Source: Paenibacillus sp. JNUCC32 (lineage in GTDB: Bacteria; Bacillota; Bacilli; Paenibacillales; Paenibacillaceae). From it: a stretch of 64,000 nucleotides of DNA. Where the stretch lies: assembly GCF_014863545.1 (NCBI RefSeq), contig NZ_CP062260.1:6407501-6471500 (forward strand), written 5' to 3'. A program made the position numbers and the translations under genes. Below the pieces are notes generated by a model. That model was not told the DNA's origin. It worked only from the letters and a program-made list of their open reading frames with translations, and did not search any database. Position 1 is the first letter of the stretch. Each line of letters begins with the position of its first letter. Positions 25,779-33,760 of the stretch are shown here, one piece after another.

Positions 25779-27038
25779 ATGGGCATTTTTGATATATTCA
25801 AGAAAAAACCGGAGCCGGAGCCAAGGCCACTGTTCTATGATATTGTCTGCCCTTACTGTTTCAGTAAGTTTGCTCCGAAGGAGGTTGTCTTCCGGGCTGC
25901 CCACGACCGCGAGGATGACGAGGATTATGCGCTTGGGGAAGATGAGGAGCTGAATCGGTACCGTGAACGCTTCGGGCTGGATTCGGTGTATGATATCGAA
26001 GCGATCATCCGTCCGAGCGACATCCCGGAGGAGCAGCACATTTATTCGGAGCACGTCCTGGTTGGATTGAATGACCGTTACGGCATCGTCACGCGCAGAC
26101 GGCTGTGCCCGAAATGCCACAATGAGCTGCCGGTTACCGCCGGGAAGGTGCCAAGCAACATTATCTCGATTATCGGTGCTTCGCAAGTGGGCAAATCGGT
26201 TTATATGACTTCGCTGATTCATACGCTTCAGCATACGACGGCAGATCATTTCGATGCGGCCTGCATGCCGCTGAATGCCGAGATCAGCCGCAAGTTCCGC
26301 ACCGGCTATGAGGAGCCGTTGTTTGAACGCGGGGATTTGCTGGCGTCTACGCAGAAGGAGAAAATGCAGGAGCCTTTTATTTTCCAATTCGTGTTCAAGG
26401 ATGAGTCGAAGCCGCCTTTAACGCTCGTATTTTTTGACGTGGCTGGCGAGGGCATGGTGGATGAGGATTATTTGGGGCTGCACGGACAGCATATCAAGAA
26501 TTCCGCGGGCATTCTGTTTATGGTGGATCCGCTCCAAATCCGCTCCATTCGTGAAAAAATCCGTTTGAAATTCGGCGATCAGCCCGGGGAGTGGGTATCC
26601 CAGTATGATGAGCCGCGGGATGTCGTGCTGACCATGTTCGGCGATTTCATCGCGTATGAGGACAAAGGCAAGACGGATATTCCAACCGCCGTCGTCTTGA
26701 CCAAGAGCGACATGCTTCACGCGCTTAAGGATGAGGATGGCGAATATGTGAAGCTGAACAGCAATATTTTTAACAATGTGGTGCACCGCAAGTTTTTGAA
26801 TTTGACCGAGTTTGAAAATATTGACGGCGAAATCCGCCGTTTTATCGAAAAGGTCGACCGTCCGTTCAAAGGGACGATGGATGTGTACTTTTCGAATACC
26901 GCCTATTTTGCCGTGTCGGCACTGGGCAGCAACCCTGTCGATCAGAAGCTGCAGAGCGTGGTCAGCCCGATTCGGGTGGATGAACCGTTCATCTGGCTTC
27001 TGTACAAGCTGAAGTACATTCAGGGGAGGGAAGACTAG
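25779..27038 (+). CDS. Zinc-ribbon P-loop GTPase (DO-GTPase/TRAFAC-like)
   Basis: 419 residues. Cysteine pairs C24/C27 and C110/C113 form a split zinc ribbon. A GTPase domain follows with Walker A GASQVGKS (133-140), G3 DVAGEG (220-225) and G4 TKSD (308-311). The G4 TKSD in place of NKxD is seen in several bacterial TRAFAC GTPases. The architecture resembles the double-GTPase type that is paired with GAP1 proteins in predicted bacterial conflict systems; I assign this from memory of the families. Its stop codon overlaps the start of the GAP1-like gene by one base, matching that pairing. Confidence 0.85.
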   Translation: MGIFDIFKKKPEPEPRPLFYDIVCPYCFSKFAPKEVVFRAAHDREDDEDYALGEDEELNRYRERFGLDSVYDIEAIIRPSDIPEEQHIYSEHVLVGLNDRYGIVTRRRLCPKCHNELPVTAGKVPSNIISIIGASQVGKSVYMTSLIHTLQHTTADHFDAACMPLNAEISRKFRTGYEEPLFERGDLLASTQKEKMQEPFIFQFVFKDESKPPLTLVFFDVAGEGMVDEDYLGLHGQHIKNSAGILFMVDPLQIRSIREKIRLKFGDQPGEWVSQYDEPRDVVLTMFGDFIAYEDKGKTDIPTAVVLTKSDMLHALKDEDGEYVKLNSNIFNNVVHRKFLNLTEFENIDGEIRRFIEKVDRPFKGTMDVYFSNTAYFAVSALGSNPVDQKLQSVVSPIRVDEPFIWLLYKLKYIQGRED

Positions 27039-30016
27039 TGCCGGAATTCCCAACCCGAAACATACAGCAGCAGATGTACACCCGTGAGCGGCGAGGCATA
27101 TTCCGCTCGGCCGAAGGTTTTGACACGGTGGCCCGTTCGTCCGGATTGGAGGCTTCCTTTATTAAAAAGGTGCTGCATCCCTTCTGCCAATACGAAGCAC
27201 CTGCCGAGCTGACGGCGCGCAGTGAACGGGACGCTGCGTCTTATCCGGCTGCCCTTCATCTGTTCCATACCGAATCAGGGGAAACGGTGCTGGGCCGAAG
27301 CGTGTTTCAGCCTGCGGATTTCACGGGGCTGCGCAGCGCCTTTTTTACGCATCATTACGTCGTTCCGGAAGGATTCCATCGAGATGATCATAACGCTTAC
27401 CGGACATGGCTTCAGGCCGCTTTTGCCGATCATTACGATATCGAAGAGGGCGTCGATCTGCCGCAGCTTCCTGCGATTCCGGTACAGGCCGATTCCCGGG
27501 CCGCTGTCTCGTCCGAGAGGACGCCGGCCTTGCTGGAGGAGCTCGGGATCAACGAGAAAGTATTCAAGCAGCTGATCTATGCCTGCATATCCGCGGCTGC
27601 CGGGAAGAAAAAGGTATACATCGTTCTGGATGTCCCGGTGGAACAGTTGTCCGCGAAGGCGGAGCAGCTGCTCTTTGTGCTGTTTGGCCGATTGCCCTAT
27701 GCGCTGCGCCGGGTGCTTGGATTCGTAACTTATGCCAAGGAGCCGCAGAGCAAGAAGGGGCTTCATCTCATGTTCGTGGAGAAGGGCAGCCTGCGCCTGA
27801 ATGACCGGAGCATCGAGAAGGATTATTTGTTTGAGCTCGCAGCAGGCCGGGTCATCAATGCCGATCTGAAATGGTCCGAGCAGCCTTATCTTGATTTTGC
27901 TTGGGATACGCTGCTGGACCCGGATCGGTCCGAACGTTTTTTTGCCTTCGCCGAGCTAATGCTTGCGGACATGGAGCCGATACATCAGATCTCGCTGGAC
28001 AGCTATGATGATTTATGCATGCTGTTCCAGATCGAAGAAGGCCATGAAGGCCTGTACCATGAGCATAAGCATGCCGTGCTGCGTGCTTCACTGCTCTACC
28101 TGCAGCCGGCAGGCGCCCTGGATGCGAAGCAACGTCTGGATCAGCTGTTTCTTGCCCTGTTTGCCAAGGAGTTCGAGCTCGTCAAAGGCGGGCATGTTCC
28201 GGATGCCGCGATCGCGGGATTCCTGAAGGATTATCATGGCATCAATCCCCGGCAGTATAACGATTGGATCGTGGAATATTTTATCCGCTCCTTAAATAAT
28301 GCCTTATCGAAGCAGCGTCAGGATACGACCATGGCGATTTACGAGCTGCTGGAGAGCAACCCGTCTTTAAGCCGAGCCTTTTATGCGAGGGTGCTGACCA
28401 GTCCGGGGCTGCCGGCGCTGATGTTCGATCCCTACATGAAAACGCGCATGAAGCAAGCGGCAACGCCTGCAGACCTCGTGGATTTGATCGGCTTGTGGGT
28501 TCGGAATCACCCTCTCCTGCTGGAGCAGGAGAATTATGTCCGGCTTGCGGAAGCCCAGCTTATCGATAAGCTTCAGCAGGATTCGGATCCGGTGAGAACG
28601 GTCAATGCCGTACTGGATCAATTGGATGCGCTGGAACGCGATCCGCAAAAGGGAATCGGCCGTTATCAAGGCGGACGTGCCTTTGCGGACCGGATGATCT
28701 ATGCAGCCAATCTCTTTCTCTTGCGTGAGCTGGAGCCTGAGCAATTAAGCCAGAAGCAGCTGATGGATATCGGGTTCCTGCAAATGCCGAAGGAGTTCAA
28801 AGGCTGGGTAGAGCGGTTCGATTCCCGGATTCGGTCCAAAGCCGCGGTCATGCTGGCCCTTCACCAGTGGTCCGGCCATGAAGAGGTTAGAGCGGAAGTG
28901 CTGGCGGAACTCTCGGCAGAGGAACGGGAGCGCACCCAGCATATCATGCGGAAGTGGCTGCAGCATCATGTGGAACCGTCCAATTTCGAGAGCATAACCT
29001 TGGCTTTCTGCACGGATATCAATTCCAGTGCGGTAGACTATCGGAGCTTGCTGGATTACTTGCACAGATACGGCAAGAGCCCGGACGTGGTATACCAATA
29101 TATTCAGTGGTCTGCCGAGCAGCCGGTATTCGTTAGACCTCGCGGACTTGTTCCCGCTTATGCCGCCGCCATCATCGATTATTTCAAAATCCACGACCGC
29201 GAAGCCTTTAAAAATAAGGATTACGTAAAAACTTATTTCAGTTCGCCTGCACCCATCCTCAAACCGGTGTATGCGCAGGTTAAGGCCGAGTTGGCTTCGC
29301 CGTTGGTGCGATGGTTTCGCCGGCATTCGCGGTTCGTAAAAATCACTTCTTCCTTGCTTGTGGTAATCGTTGTTGCTGGCGCTGCCTTCATGATGATCCA
29401 AAACGGCAAAGGTCCCGCGGACGGCGATGCCGATCCGAATCCGGCCGTTACGCCGCCGGTTACGGTACCGCCGGCTTCTTCCGAGACCGTAGACGAGCAG
29501 CCTTTATTAACGGCGACGGTGGTGGAGGAAGGCGAGCAGGCGGGAAGCACCGAGCTGAATTTCCATTTTAAACAACCGGCGGCTTGCCGGGATTTCAGTG
29601 TGGACAAACTACAGATTATAGGCAAGGATGGAAGCACGCTGCTTGAAGCGGCCGGTCCTGAATTATCGCGGGTGTGCGCGGATGAAACCACAGGGGAAGC
29701 CGATGCTGCTGATCCGTCAGGATCCGAGACGGATTCATCCGGGAACCAAGCGGATCCGAATAGCGGGACAACAGAAGGGGAAAACAAGTCTGATCCTGTT
29801 GAAGGTGAGGATGTGGAGACCTCGGATGACCTTGGCACCGTTCAGGCAAACCCGGCTGATACGAGTCAGGTCACCGTGAAGCTGGATCAGGCGCTTGACG
29901 TATCCCTAGTCGAGAAGGTCGTAGTGGATGGTGTCTCCTATGAGCTGTCCGACGAAAGCGCGCTTTCGGAAGAGCAAGAGCAGACTCCCGAGAATGAGAC
30001 GGATGAAGGGGTTTGA
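27038..30016 (+). CDS. GAP1-like GTPase-associated membrane protein
   Basis: 992 residues. The N-terminus (QQMYTRERRGIFRSAEGFDT, about 11-30, then LHPFCQYEAPAEL) resembles the GAP1-N2 domain of GTPase-associated protein 1. A long helical middle region runs to about 760. One transmembrane helix (about 769-788) is followed by an outer segment of about 200 residues rich in Pro, Asp, Glu and Ser, with beta sections (STELNFHF, VTVKLDQALDVSLVEKVVVDG). The gene overlaps the GTPase stop by one base (start GTG at 27038). GAP1 proteins are known as partners of small GTPases in multi-gene prokaryotic systems. Last gene of the operon. Confidence 0.8.
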   Translation: MPEFPTRNIQQQMYTRERRGIFRSAEGFDTVARSSGLEASFIKKVLHPFCQYEAPAELTARSERDAASYPAALHLFHTESGETVLGRSVFQPADFTGLRSAFFTHHYVVPEGFHRDDHNAYRTWLQAAFADHYDIEEGVDLPQLPAIPVQADSRAAVSSERTPALLEELGINEKVFKQLIYACISAAAGKKKVYIVLDVPVEQLSAKAEQLLFVLFGRLPYALRRVLGFVTYAKEPQSKKGLHLMFVEKGSLRLNDRSIEKDYLFELAAGRVINADLKWSEQPYLDFAWDTLLDPDRSERFFAFAELMLADMEPIHQISLDSYDDLCMLFQIEEGHEGLYHEHKHAVLRASLLYLQPAGALDAKQRLDQLFLALFAKEFELVKGGHVPDAAIAGFLKDYHGINPRQYNDWIVEYFIRSLNNALSKQRQDTTMAIYELLESNPSLSRAFYARVLTSPGLPALMFDPYMKTRMKQAATPADLVDLIGLWVRNHPLLLEQENYVRLAEAQLIDKLQQDSDPVRTVNAVLDQLDALERDPQKGIGRYQGGRAFADRMIYAANLFLLRELEPEQLSQKQLMDIGFLQMPKEFKGWVERFDSRIRSKAAVMLALHQWSGHEEVRAEVLAELSAEERERTQHIMRKWLQHHVEPSNFESITLAFCTDINSSAVDYRSLLDYLHRYGKSPDVVYQYIQWSAEQPVFVRPRGLVPAYAAAIIDYFKIHDREAFKNKDYVKTYFSSPAPILKPVYAQVKAELASPLVRWFRRHSRFVKITSSLLVVIVVAGAAFMMIQNGKGPADGDADPNPAVTPPVTVPPASSETVDEQPLLTATVVEEGEQAGSTELNFHFKQPAACRDFSVDKLQIIGKDGSTLLEAAGPELSRVCADETTGEADAADPSGSETDSSGNQADPNSGTTEGENKSDPVEGEDVETSDDLGTVQANPADTSQVTVKLDQALDVSLVEKVVVDGVSYELSDESALSEEQEQTPENETDEGV

Positions 30017-30023
30017 ATTATAG

Positions 30024-30059
30024 AACGAGCAGACGAATGATTGTCTGCTCGTTTTTTTT
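30024..30059 (+). terminator. Terminator of the VWA-tubulin-GTPase operon
   Basis: A perfect 11-base stem AACGAGCAGAC / GTCTGCTCGTT (30024-30034, 30043-30053) runs into eight T residues, starting 8 bases after the stop. It is the only strong plus-strand terminator I found between 16.0 and 30.1 kb. Confidence 0.95.
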
Positions 30060-30084
30060 CGCGCCACTATGTATGCACGACCAC

Positions 30085-30435
30085 TTATTCATGCTGGCGA
30101 CAGATTTGTTCTTCTCTTTCGAGGTTTTGTACGGTTGCATAGGTGGTGCCCCATTCACACATGGTATGTAGTACAGGCACGAAGGATTGGCCCAGCTCAG
30201 TTAAACTGTATTCTACCTTAGGCGGTACTTCTTTAAATACTTCTCTTCGGACAAGCTCATCTTTTTCCAGCTGCTTTAATTGCTCGGTTAAGACTTTCTG
30301 CGTAATGGTCGGCATGAGCAGGTAGAACTCCTTAGTTCTCCTTGGCTTTTGACTCAGAAAGAAGAGAATTAAGCATTTCCACTTTCCTCCTACCGTGTTC
30401 ATAAAAATATTGATTCCCGTGTTGAGGCTGTTCAT
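30085..30435 (-). CDS. HxlR/DUF24-family transcriptional regulator
   Basis: 116 residues from ATG 30435, set by AGGAGG eight bases upstream; the frame opens eight codons earlier. A winged helix of the HxlR type is clear (GGKWKCLILFFL, TQKVLTEQLKQLEKDELV, VEYSLTELGQS). Cys21 lies in the first helix. DUF24 regulators such as YodB and HypR sense quinones and other electrophiles through N-terminal cysteines, though at somewhat different positions. It diverges from a nitroreductase gene across a 124-base gap holding a long dyad, the usual arrangement for a regulator of its neighbour. Confidence 0.9.
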   Translation of the reverse strand: MNSLNTGINIFMNTVGGKWKCLILFFLSQKPRRTKEFYLLMPTITQKVLTEQLKQLEKDELVRREVFKEVPPKVEYSLTELGQSFVPVLHTMCEWGTTYATVQNLEREEQICRQHE

Positions 30436-30455
30436 TATGTAATCCTCCTGAATAG

Positions 30456-30488
30456 GCACATAAAGGTGGCTAACCCACTTTATTGTGC
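30456..30488. promoter_or_regulatory. Candidate HxlR operator (33-base imperfect dyad)
   Basis: GCACATAAAGGTGG (30457-30469 region) mirrors CCCACTTTATTGTGC (30474-30488) around CTAA, in the divergent gap. A TATAAT at 30516-30521 lies 28 bases downstream and would serve the nitroreductase, with a poor -35. The position suits repression of both genes. Confidence 0.6.
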
Positions 30489-30559
30489 GTTATTTTCTGC
30501 CACTGTACGGTCCATTATAATCGGAATGTGAAGCAAATAAAACATTTGGAGTGAGCACA

Positions 30560-31183
30560 ATGAGTGTGAGAGAGATATTAGAGCAAAGACGTTCTGTCAG
30601 GCATTATGACCCCCATTATAAAATGGAATCGGAAACGTTGGCGGCTTTGATTGAAGGAGCCAGTAAATCGCCCAACGGAAACAATATTCAAGCCACACGG
30701 TACCTGGTTATCGACGAACCGAATTTAAAAAACGTGTTACTCCCCATTGCCTTTCATCAGCAACAGGTAATAGAAGCGTCGGCTCTAATCGTTGTATTGG
30801 GCGATTATCAAGCATTTGAAAAAGAGAATATTATACATATCCATGAAGAAGGATTTCAAAAGGGTTATTTTGACGCATCATTAAGAGATTATTTAGCCAG
30901 CGCGGCTATTCAATATTATCTAAATAAATCCAAAGAAGATTTAAAGCTCGAATTAGTAAGAGACGCAAGCCTGGCGTCTATGTCGTTAGTCTTACTGGCG
31001 AACGAGGCGGGTCTCCATACGATTACCATGTCCGGGTATGATTCCGAACAATTAAAGTCGGCCTTACAGATTTCTGACAGGTATGAAGATGTGATGCTTA
31101 TAGCCATTGGGAAAGGAATTAAACAAGGTCATAAAACCGTTAGACACGATGTGGGCAAAATCATGTATACAAACAAAATATAA
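30560..31183 (+). CDS. Nitroreductase family FMN oxidoreductase
   Basis: 207 residues. The N-terminus (EILEQRRSVRHYDP) and the middle (ASKSPNGNNIQATRYLVID) are the FMN-binding segments of the nitroreductase fold. A C-terminal IAIGKG strand completes it. Such enzymes use NAD(P)H to reduce nitroaromatics or quinones. GGAG at 30548-30551 supports ATG 30560 rather than the GTG three codons before. Divergent from the HxlR regulator, which likely represses it. Substrate cannot be read from the sequence. Confidence 0.9.
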   Translation: MSVREILEQRRSVRHYDPHYKMESETLAALIEGASKSPNGNNIQATRYLVIDEPNLKNVLLPIAFHQQQVIEASALIVVLGDYQAFEKENIIHIHEEGFQKGYFDASLRDYLASAAIQYYLNKSKEDLKLELVRDASLASMSLVLLANEAGLHTITMSGYDSEQLKSALQISDRYEDVMLIAIGKGIKQGHKTVRHDVGKIMYTNKI

Positions 31184-31307
31184 TTCATGGCATGAAATAT
31201 TGGCTCGCTTGTTGTTTGTTCATGCAGCGGGTGGAAAAAAATAGGATAAACATCCGTCTAATAGTTACGCCGTCTCCGACGCATTTCTATTAGGAGGGAA
31301 TAGAAGG

Positions 31308-31448
31308 ATGAGAAAAGGCCTGGTTGCTGCAGCACTTTTAGCGGTATGGATCGTGTCAGGTTGTTTCGAGAAGGTACAGGCAGTTCCGATCATAGATGAG
31401 GCTATGGATGTGATCAGCCAACATGGTGGAGGAGCGGGAGGAGTATAA
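31308..31448 (+). CDS. Small predicted lipoprotein or exported peptide (46 aa)
   Basis: Reading frame of 46 residues starting MRKGLVAAALLAVW. It has a basic N-terminus, a hydrophobic core and a lipobox-like VSGC with Cys at residue 19; alternatively VQA|V near residue 26 could be a signal peptidase I site. The tail is Gly-rich (HGGGAGGV). AGGAGGG lies at 31292-31298 and a strong terminator follows. The layout resembles small secreted signalling peptides, but no cognate receptor gene is next to it. Confidence 0.6.
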   Translation: MRKGLVAAALLAVWIVSGCFEKVQAVPIIDEAMDVISQHGGGAGGV

Positions 31449-31525
31449 GCAACTGCCTGCTGTGCAAGGATATTACGAATGAGGACCCGGCGATGTTACC
31501 TCGGCTGCTAGTTCAACCATCATAA

Positions 31526-31560
31526 GCAGCCGATCACAATGATCGGCTGCCTTTTTCTTT
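31526..31560 (+). terminator. Terminator after the 46-aa gene
   Basis: An 11-base perfect stem GCAGCCGATCA / TGATCGGCTGC (31526-31536, 31540-31550) with a CAA loop, followed by CTTTTTCTTT. Confidence 0.9.
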
Positions 31561-31647
31561 AAGATTGAGTTTTTCGGTTTGCATAAACTTGCGTTTGAGT
31601 CTGATGTTATTTTGAAGAAAGAATGGTGAATCGACTACGGAACATGG

Positions 31648-32286
31648 TTATCTCCAGAATGTAATCTTGTCAGGCTCTAATCGAACGGACTCATGCCCAT
31701 CTTCTTTGGCTTTTCCTAATGAAATGACCATGACTGGAGCATAGCGTTCTTCATCTACATCGAATGCTTTTGCTAACTGATCAGCTTCAAAGCCTGCCAT
31801 TGGATTCGTGTCATACCCATGCGCACGAGCTACTAACATGAACTGCATGGCAAAGAGGCTGCTATCGATTTTTGCAATTTCAACTTTCATTTCTCTTGAT
31901 AGAGTCGGAAACAGGGATAGAATGGTTTCGAGTTGACGATCTCGTACTTCTGCCGGCATTTTTCCTTGTTCCACAGCTGTATTGTAAATTTCTTCAGCAT
32001 ATAAATAGCTTTGGGTATCGCCAAAAATCAATAACATGGCTGATGAAGTATCATTCTGTAACGTATTGAACCTCACAAGAGGTCTTAGCTTTTCTTTTCC
32101 TTCCGGAGTGTCGACCACAATTACACGCCAAGGCTGCATATTTGCAGAGGATGGAGCCAAACTGGCTTCCGAAATCATGTCGCTCATCTCTTCTTTCGAT
32201 ATTTTAAAGTTCTCATCATAATTGCGGACAGAACGTCGGCCCATAACGATATTGGCGAAATCGTTGTTTTGAATATGGTTAAACAT
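31648..32286 (-). CDS. Nitroreductase family FMN oxidoreductase (MerR-controlled)
   Basis: 212 residues from ATG 32286, preceded by AAGGAGAGG. Nitroreductase fold with IVMGRRSVRNYDENF near the N-terminus, APSSANMQPWRVIVVD around residues 44-60 and a C-terminal VISLGKAKEDGHES. It probably reduces quinones or nitro compounds using NAD(P)H. The frame extends 13 codons upstream without a ribosome site. Its promoter has the 19-base spacer typical of MerR-activated genes, and a merR gene diverges from it. Confidence 0.9.
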   Translation of the reverse strand: MFNHIQNNDFANIVMGRRSVRNYDENFKISKEEMSDMISEASLAPSSANMQPWRVIVVDTPEGKEKLRPLVRFNTLQNDTSSAMLLIFGDTQSYLYAEEIYNTAVEQGKMPAEVRDRQLETILSLFPTLSREMKVEIAKIDSSLFAMQFMLVARAHGYDTNPMAGFEADQLAKAFDVDEERYAPVMVISLGKAKEDGHESVRLEPDKITFWR

Positions 32287-32318
32287 AGAACCTCTCCTTT
32301 TTGATAACATCGATTTTT

Positions 32319-32347
32319 TTGACATTGTGGATGTCGTTCGTTATCAT
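32319..32347 (+). promoter_or_regulatory. Sigma-A promoter of the 32.4 kb merR gene
   Basis: TTGACA (32319-32324), a 17-base spacer, TATCAT (32342-32347). It lies face to face with the nitroreductase promoter, so the MerR dyad just downstream (32363-32382) could also affect this gene. Confidence 0.7.
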
Positions 32348-32354
32348 ATTTCGT

Positions 32355-32385
32355 ATTATGAACTATGAACCTAGGTTTATAGCAA
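32355..32385 (-). promoter_or_regulatory. MerR-type promoter and operator of the nitroreductase gene
   Basis: On the minus strand, TTGCTA (-35, 32385-32380) and CATAAT (-10, 32360-32355) are 19 bases apart. A near-perfect dyad with core AACCTAGGTT (32368-32377) fills the spacer. The overlong spacer with an internal dyad is the signature of promoters that MerR proteins untwist to activate. Confidence 0.85.
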
Positions 32386-32405
32386 GAAATAAAAGAGGTC
32401 CTATT

Positions 32406-32765
32406 ATGAAAATAAACGAGGTTTCAAATTTAACGGGTCTGCCCATATCAACGTTGAGATTCTATGAACGTAAGAACCTGATTCCGGACACATTTGTTAA
32501 ACGAGATGCAAATAATTATCGAATTTATTCCGAAGAGATTGTGGAGTTTCTAGATGATGTGAAGGTACTTTTATCGGTAGATTTTTCTATAGAAGAATTA
32601 AGTTTGTTAGTCAATCAACAACTTAACTTGTCATACGAGGCAAAGACGAAAATGGTAGAACAAAAAATCAAAGAAATTGAAGAGATCCAGAAGCGATTGA
32701 AAAAGTCGAAGACATTCTTGAATGCCGTCTTGGAAGGAAAGGCGAATTTTCAAACCAAGTGTTAA
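32406..32765 (+). CDS. MerR-family transcriptional regulator
   Basis: 119 residues from ATG 32406 (AAGAGG upstream). The winged helix-turn-helix MKINEVSNLTGLPISTLRFYERKNL is at the N-terminus and a long dimerisation coiled coil at about 80-115. There is no metal-binding Cys cluster or separate effector domain, as in the short MerR regulators that respond to electrophiles or carbonyls. Diverges from the nitroreductase gene, whose promoter carries a matching dyad. Confidence 0.88.
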   Translation: MKINEVSNLTGLPISTLRFYERKNLIPDTFVKRDANNYRIYSEEIVEFLDDVKVLLSVDFSIEELSLLVNQQLNLSYEAKTKMVEQKIKEIEEIQKRLKKSKTFLNAVLEGKANFQTKC

Positions 32766-32790
32766 AGTAAAAGTATGTGAACGATACGAT

Positions 32791-32829
32791 AAGGGCTGCG
32801 TCATCTTTGGGGATGCTTGCAGCCCTTTC
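32791..32829. terminator. Bidirectional terminator, merR / VOC gene
   Basis: AAGGGCTGC (32791-32799) pairs with GCAGCCCTT (32819-32827), with inner CATC/GATG pairing. It sits between convergent genes. Confidence 0.75.
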
Positions 32830-32870
32830 ATGTACACGCGGAATCACTCATGGATGTGTCCAATCATGAA

Positions 32871-33683
32871 CTAACAGTCTTCGTAACACCATACATTGAT
32901 CTGGTTGCCATATGGATCGTAGGTGTGGAACATGACAAGAAACTTCGGATTTCCGGCAAAATCGGTAACCTTCCATCCTTGTTCCCGCAAACGTTTATGA
33001 GTCTCAAAAAAGTCCGCCTTCTTCCGTATTACCCAATAAGGCCTTGCAGCTACAGTAAGTGCGTCCTTGGTTCGGTCTGTCCGAGCGGTTTCCAGATAGA
33101 GCGGTGCGCCCTCGGCGGTGATAATTACGGTCGCGGAGGTTCCATCCTCACTGACCCGTTCGACTCTGCCGCCCAGATTAGCCTCGTACCACGCAATGGC
33201 TTCATCCAGCCGGTCAACGCCAAAGCGGGGGATCGCTTGGAACGGAAAGCGTGCGTCCGGTGCTTTAGCAACCAACGCCTCCGTACCTGGCTCCGGTTCG
33301 ATTGCCGTTAAGCGGTTGCCAGCCGGATCGAAGAAATCGAAGGTACGGTCAAAGGGGCCTTGGGTCACATCGGTCACTTGAATATCCTGTTCGCGAAAAT
33401 AGGCGTGTGCAGCTTCAAGATTCGTTGCGGTGAAGCAGAAGCGAACATTTCCGTTTTGTCCCCAATCGACTGCAAAATGCGGGTGGTCATGCTCCACCGA
33501 CTTGATATGTATGCATCCCAGTGCCGGGAAAGTAAGGGTGGCCATTTTTTCGACCGGGTAATCCTCTTCGTATGTCACTTTCAGATCCAAATGCGTGCTA
33601 TACCATTCGATGAGTTCCTTGAACCGATCCCATGGGGCAATGATAAAACCTCCATCGAAATCATCCAGCCGTAATCCAACCAT
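32871..33683 (-). CDS. Two-domain VOC (glyoxalase-like) protein
   Basis: 270 residues from ATG 33683, with AGGAGG seven bases upstream. Two vicinal-oxygen-chelate halves: residues 1-125 (WYSTHLDLKVTYEED, then FDFFDPAGNRLTAIEPE) and 140-270 (AIAWYEANLGGRVERV, then YDPYGNQINVWCYED). Members bind metal and act as lyases, dioxygenases or resistance proteins; the substrate is not evident. Its promoter carries a MerR-type operator and the merR gene lies directly upstream on the same strand. Confidence 0.85.
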   Translation of the reverse strand: MVGLRLDDFDGGFIIAPWDRFKELIEWYSTHLDLKVTYEEDYPVEKMATLTFPALGCIHIKSVEHDHPHFAVDWGQNGNVRFCFTATNLEAAHAYFREQDIQVTDVTQGPFDRTFDFFDPAGNRLTAIEPEPGTEALVAKAPDARFPFQAIPRFGVDRLDEAIAWYEANLGGRVERVSEDGTSATVIITAEGAPLYLETARTDRTKDALTVAARPYWVIRKKADFFETHKRLREQGWKVTDFAGNPKFLVMFHTYDPYGNQINVWCYEDC

Positions 33684-33729
33684 TCGCTTGATCCTCCTAT
33701 AAGAAAGTTTTGGAAAATGGAACAATCCC

Positions 33730-33760
33730 AGTATAAACCTTCAAGTAACTTGAAGGTCAA
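33730..33760 (-). promoter_or_regulatory. MerR-type promoter and operator of the VOC gene
   Basis: Minus strand TTGACC (33760-33755), a 19-base spacer, TATACT (33735-33730). The dyad ACCTTCAAGT / ACTTGAAGGT (33737-33757) has perfect 10-base arms around one base. The -35 overlaps the stop codon of the upstream merR gene. Confidence 0.88.

Noticed and set aside
12759..30059. Type VII/ESX or known phage-defence system
   Set aside because: No FtsK/EccC ATPase, WXG100 protein, nuclease, TIR or other recognisable effector is encoded, so I leave the locus unassigned.
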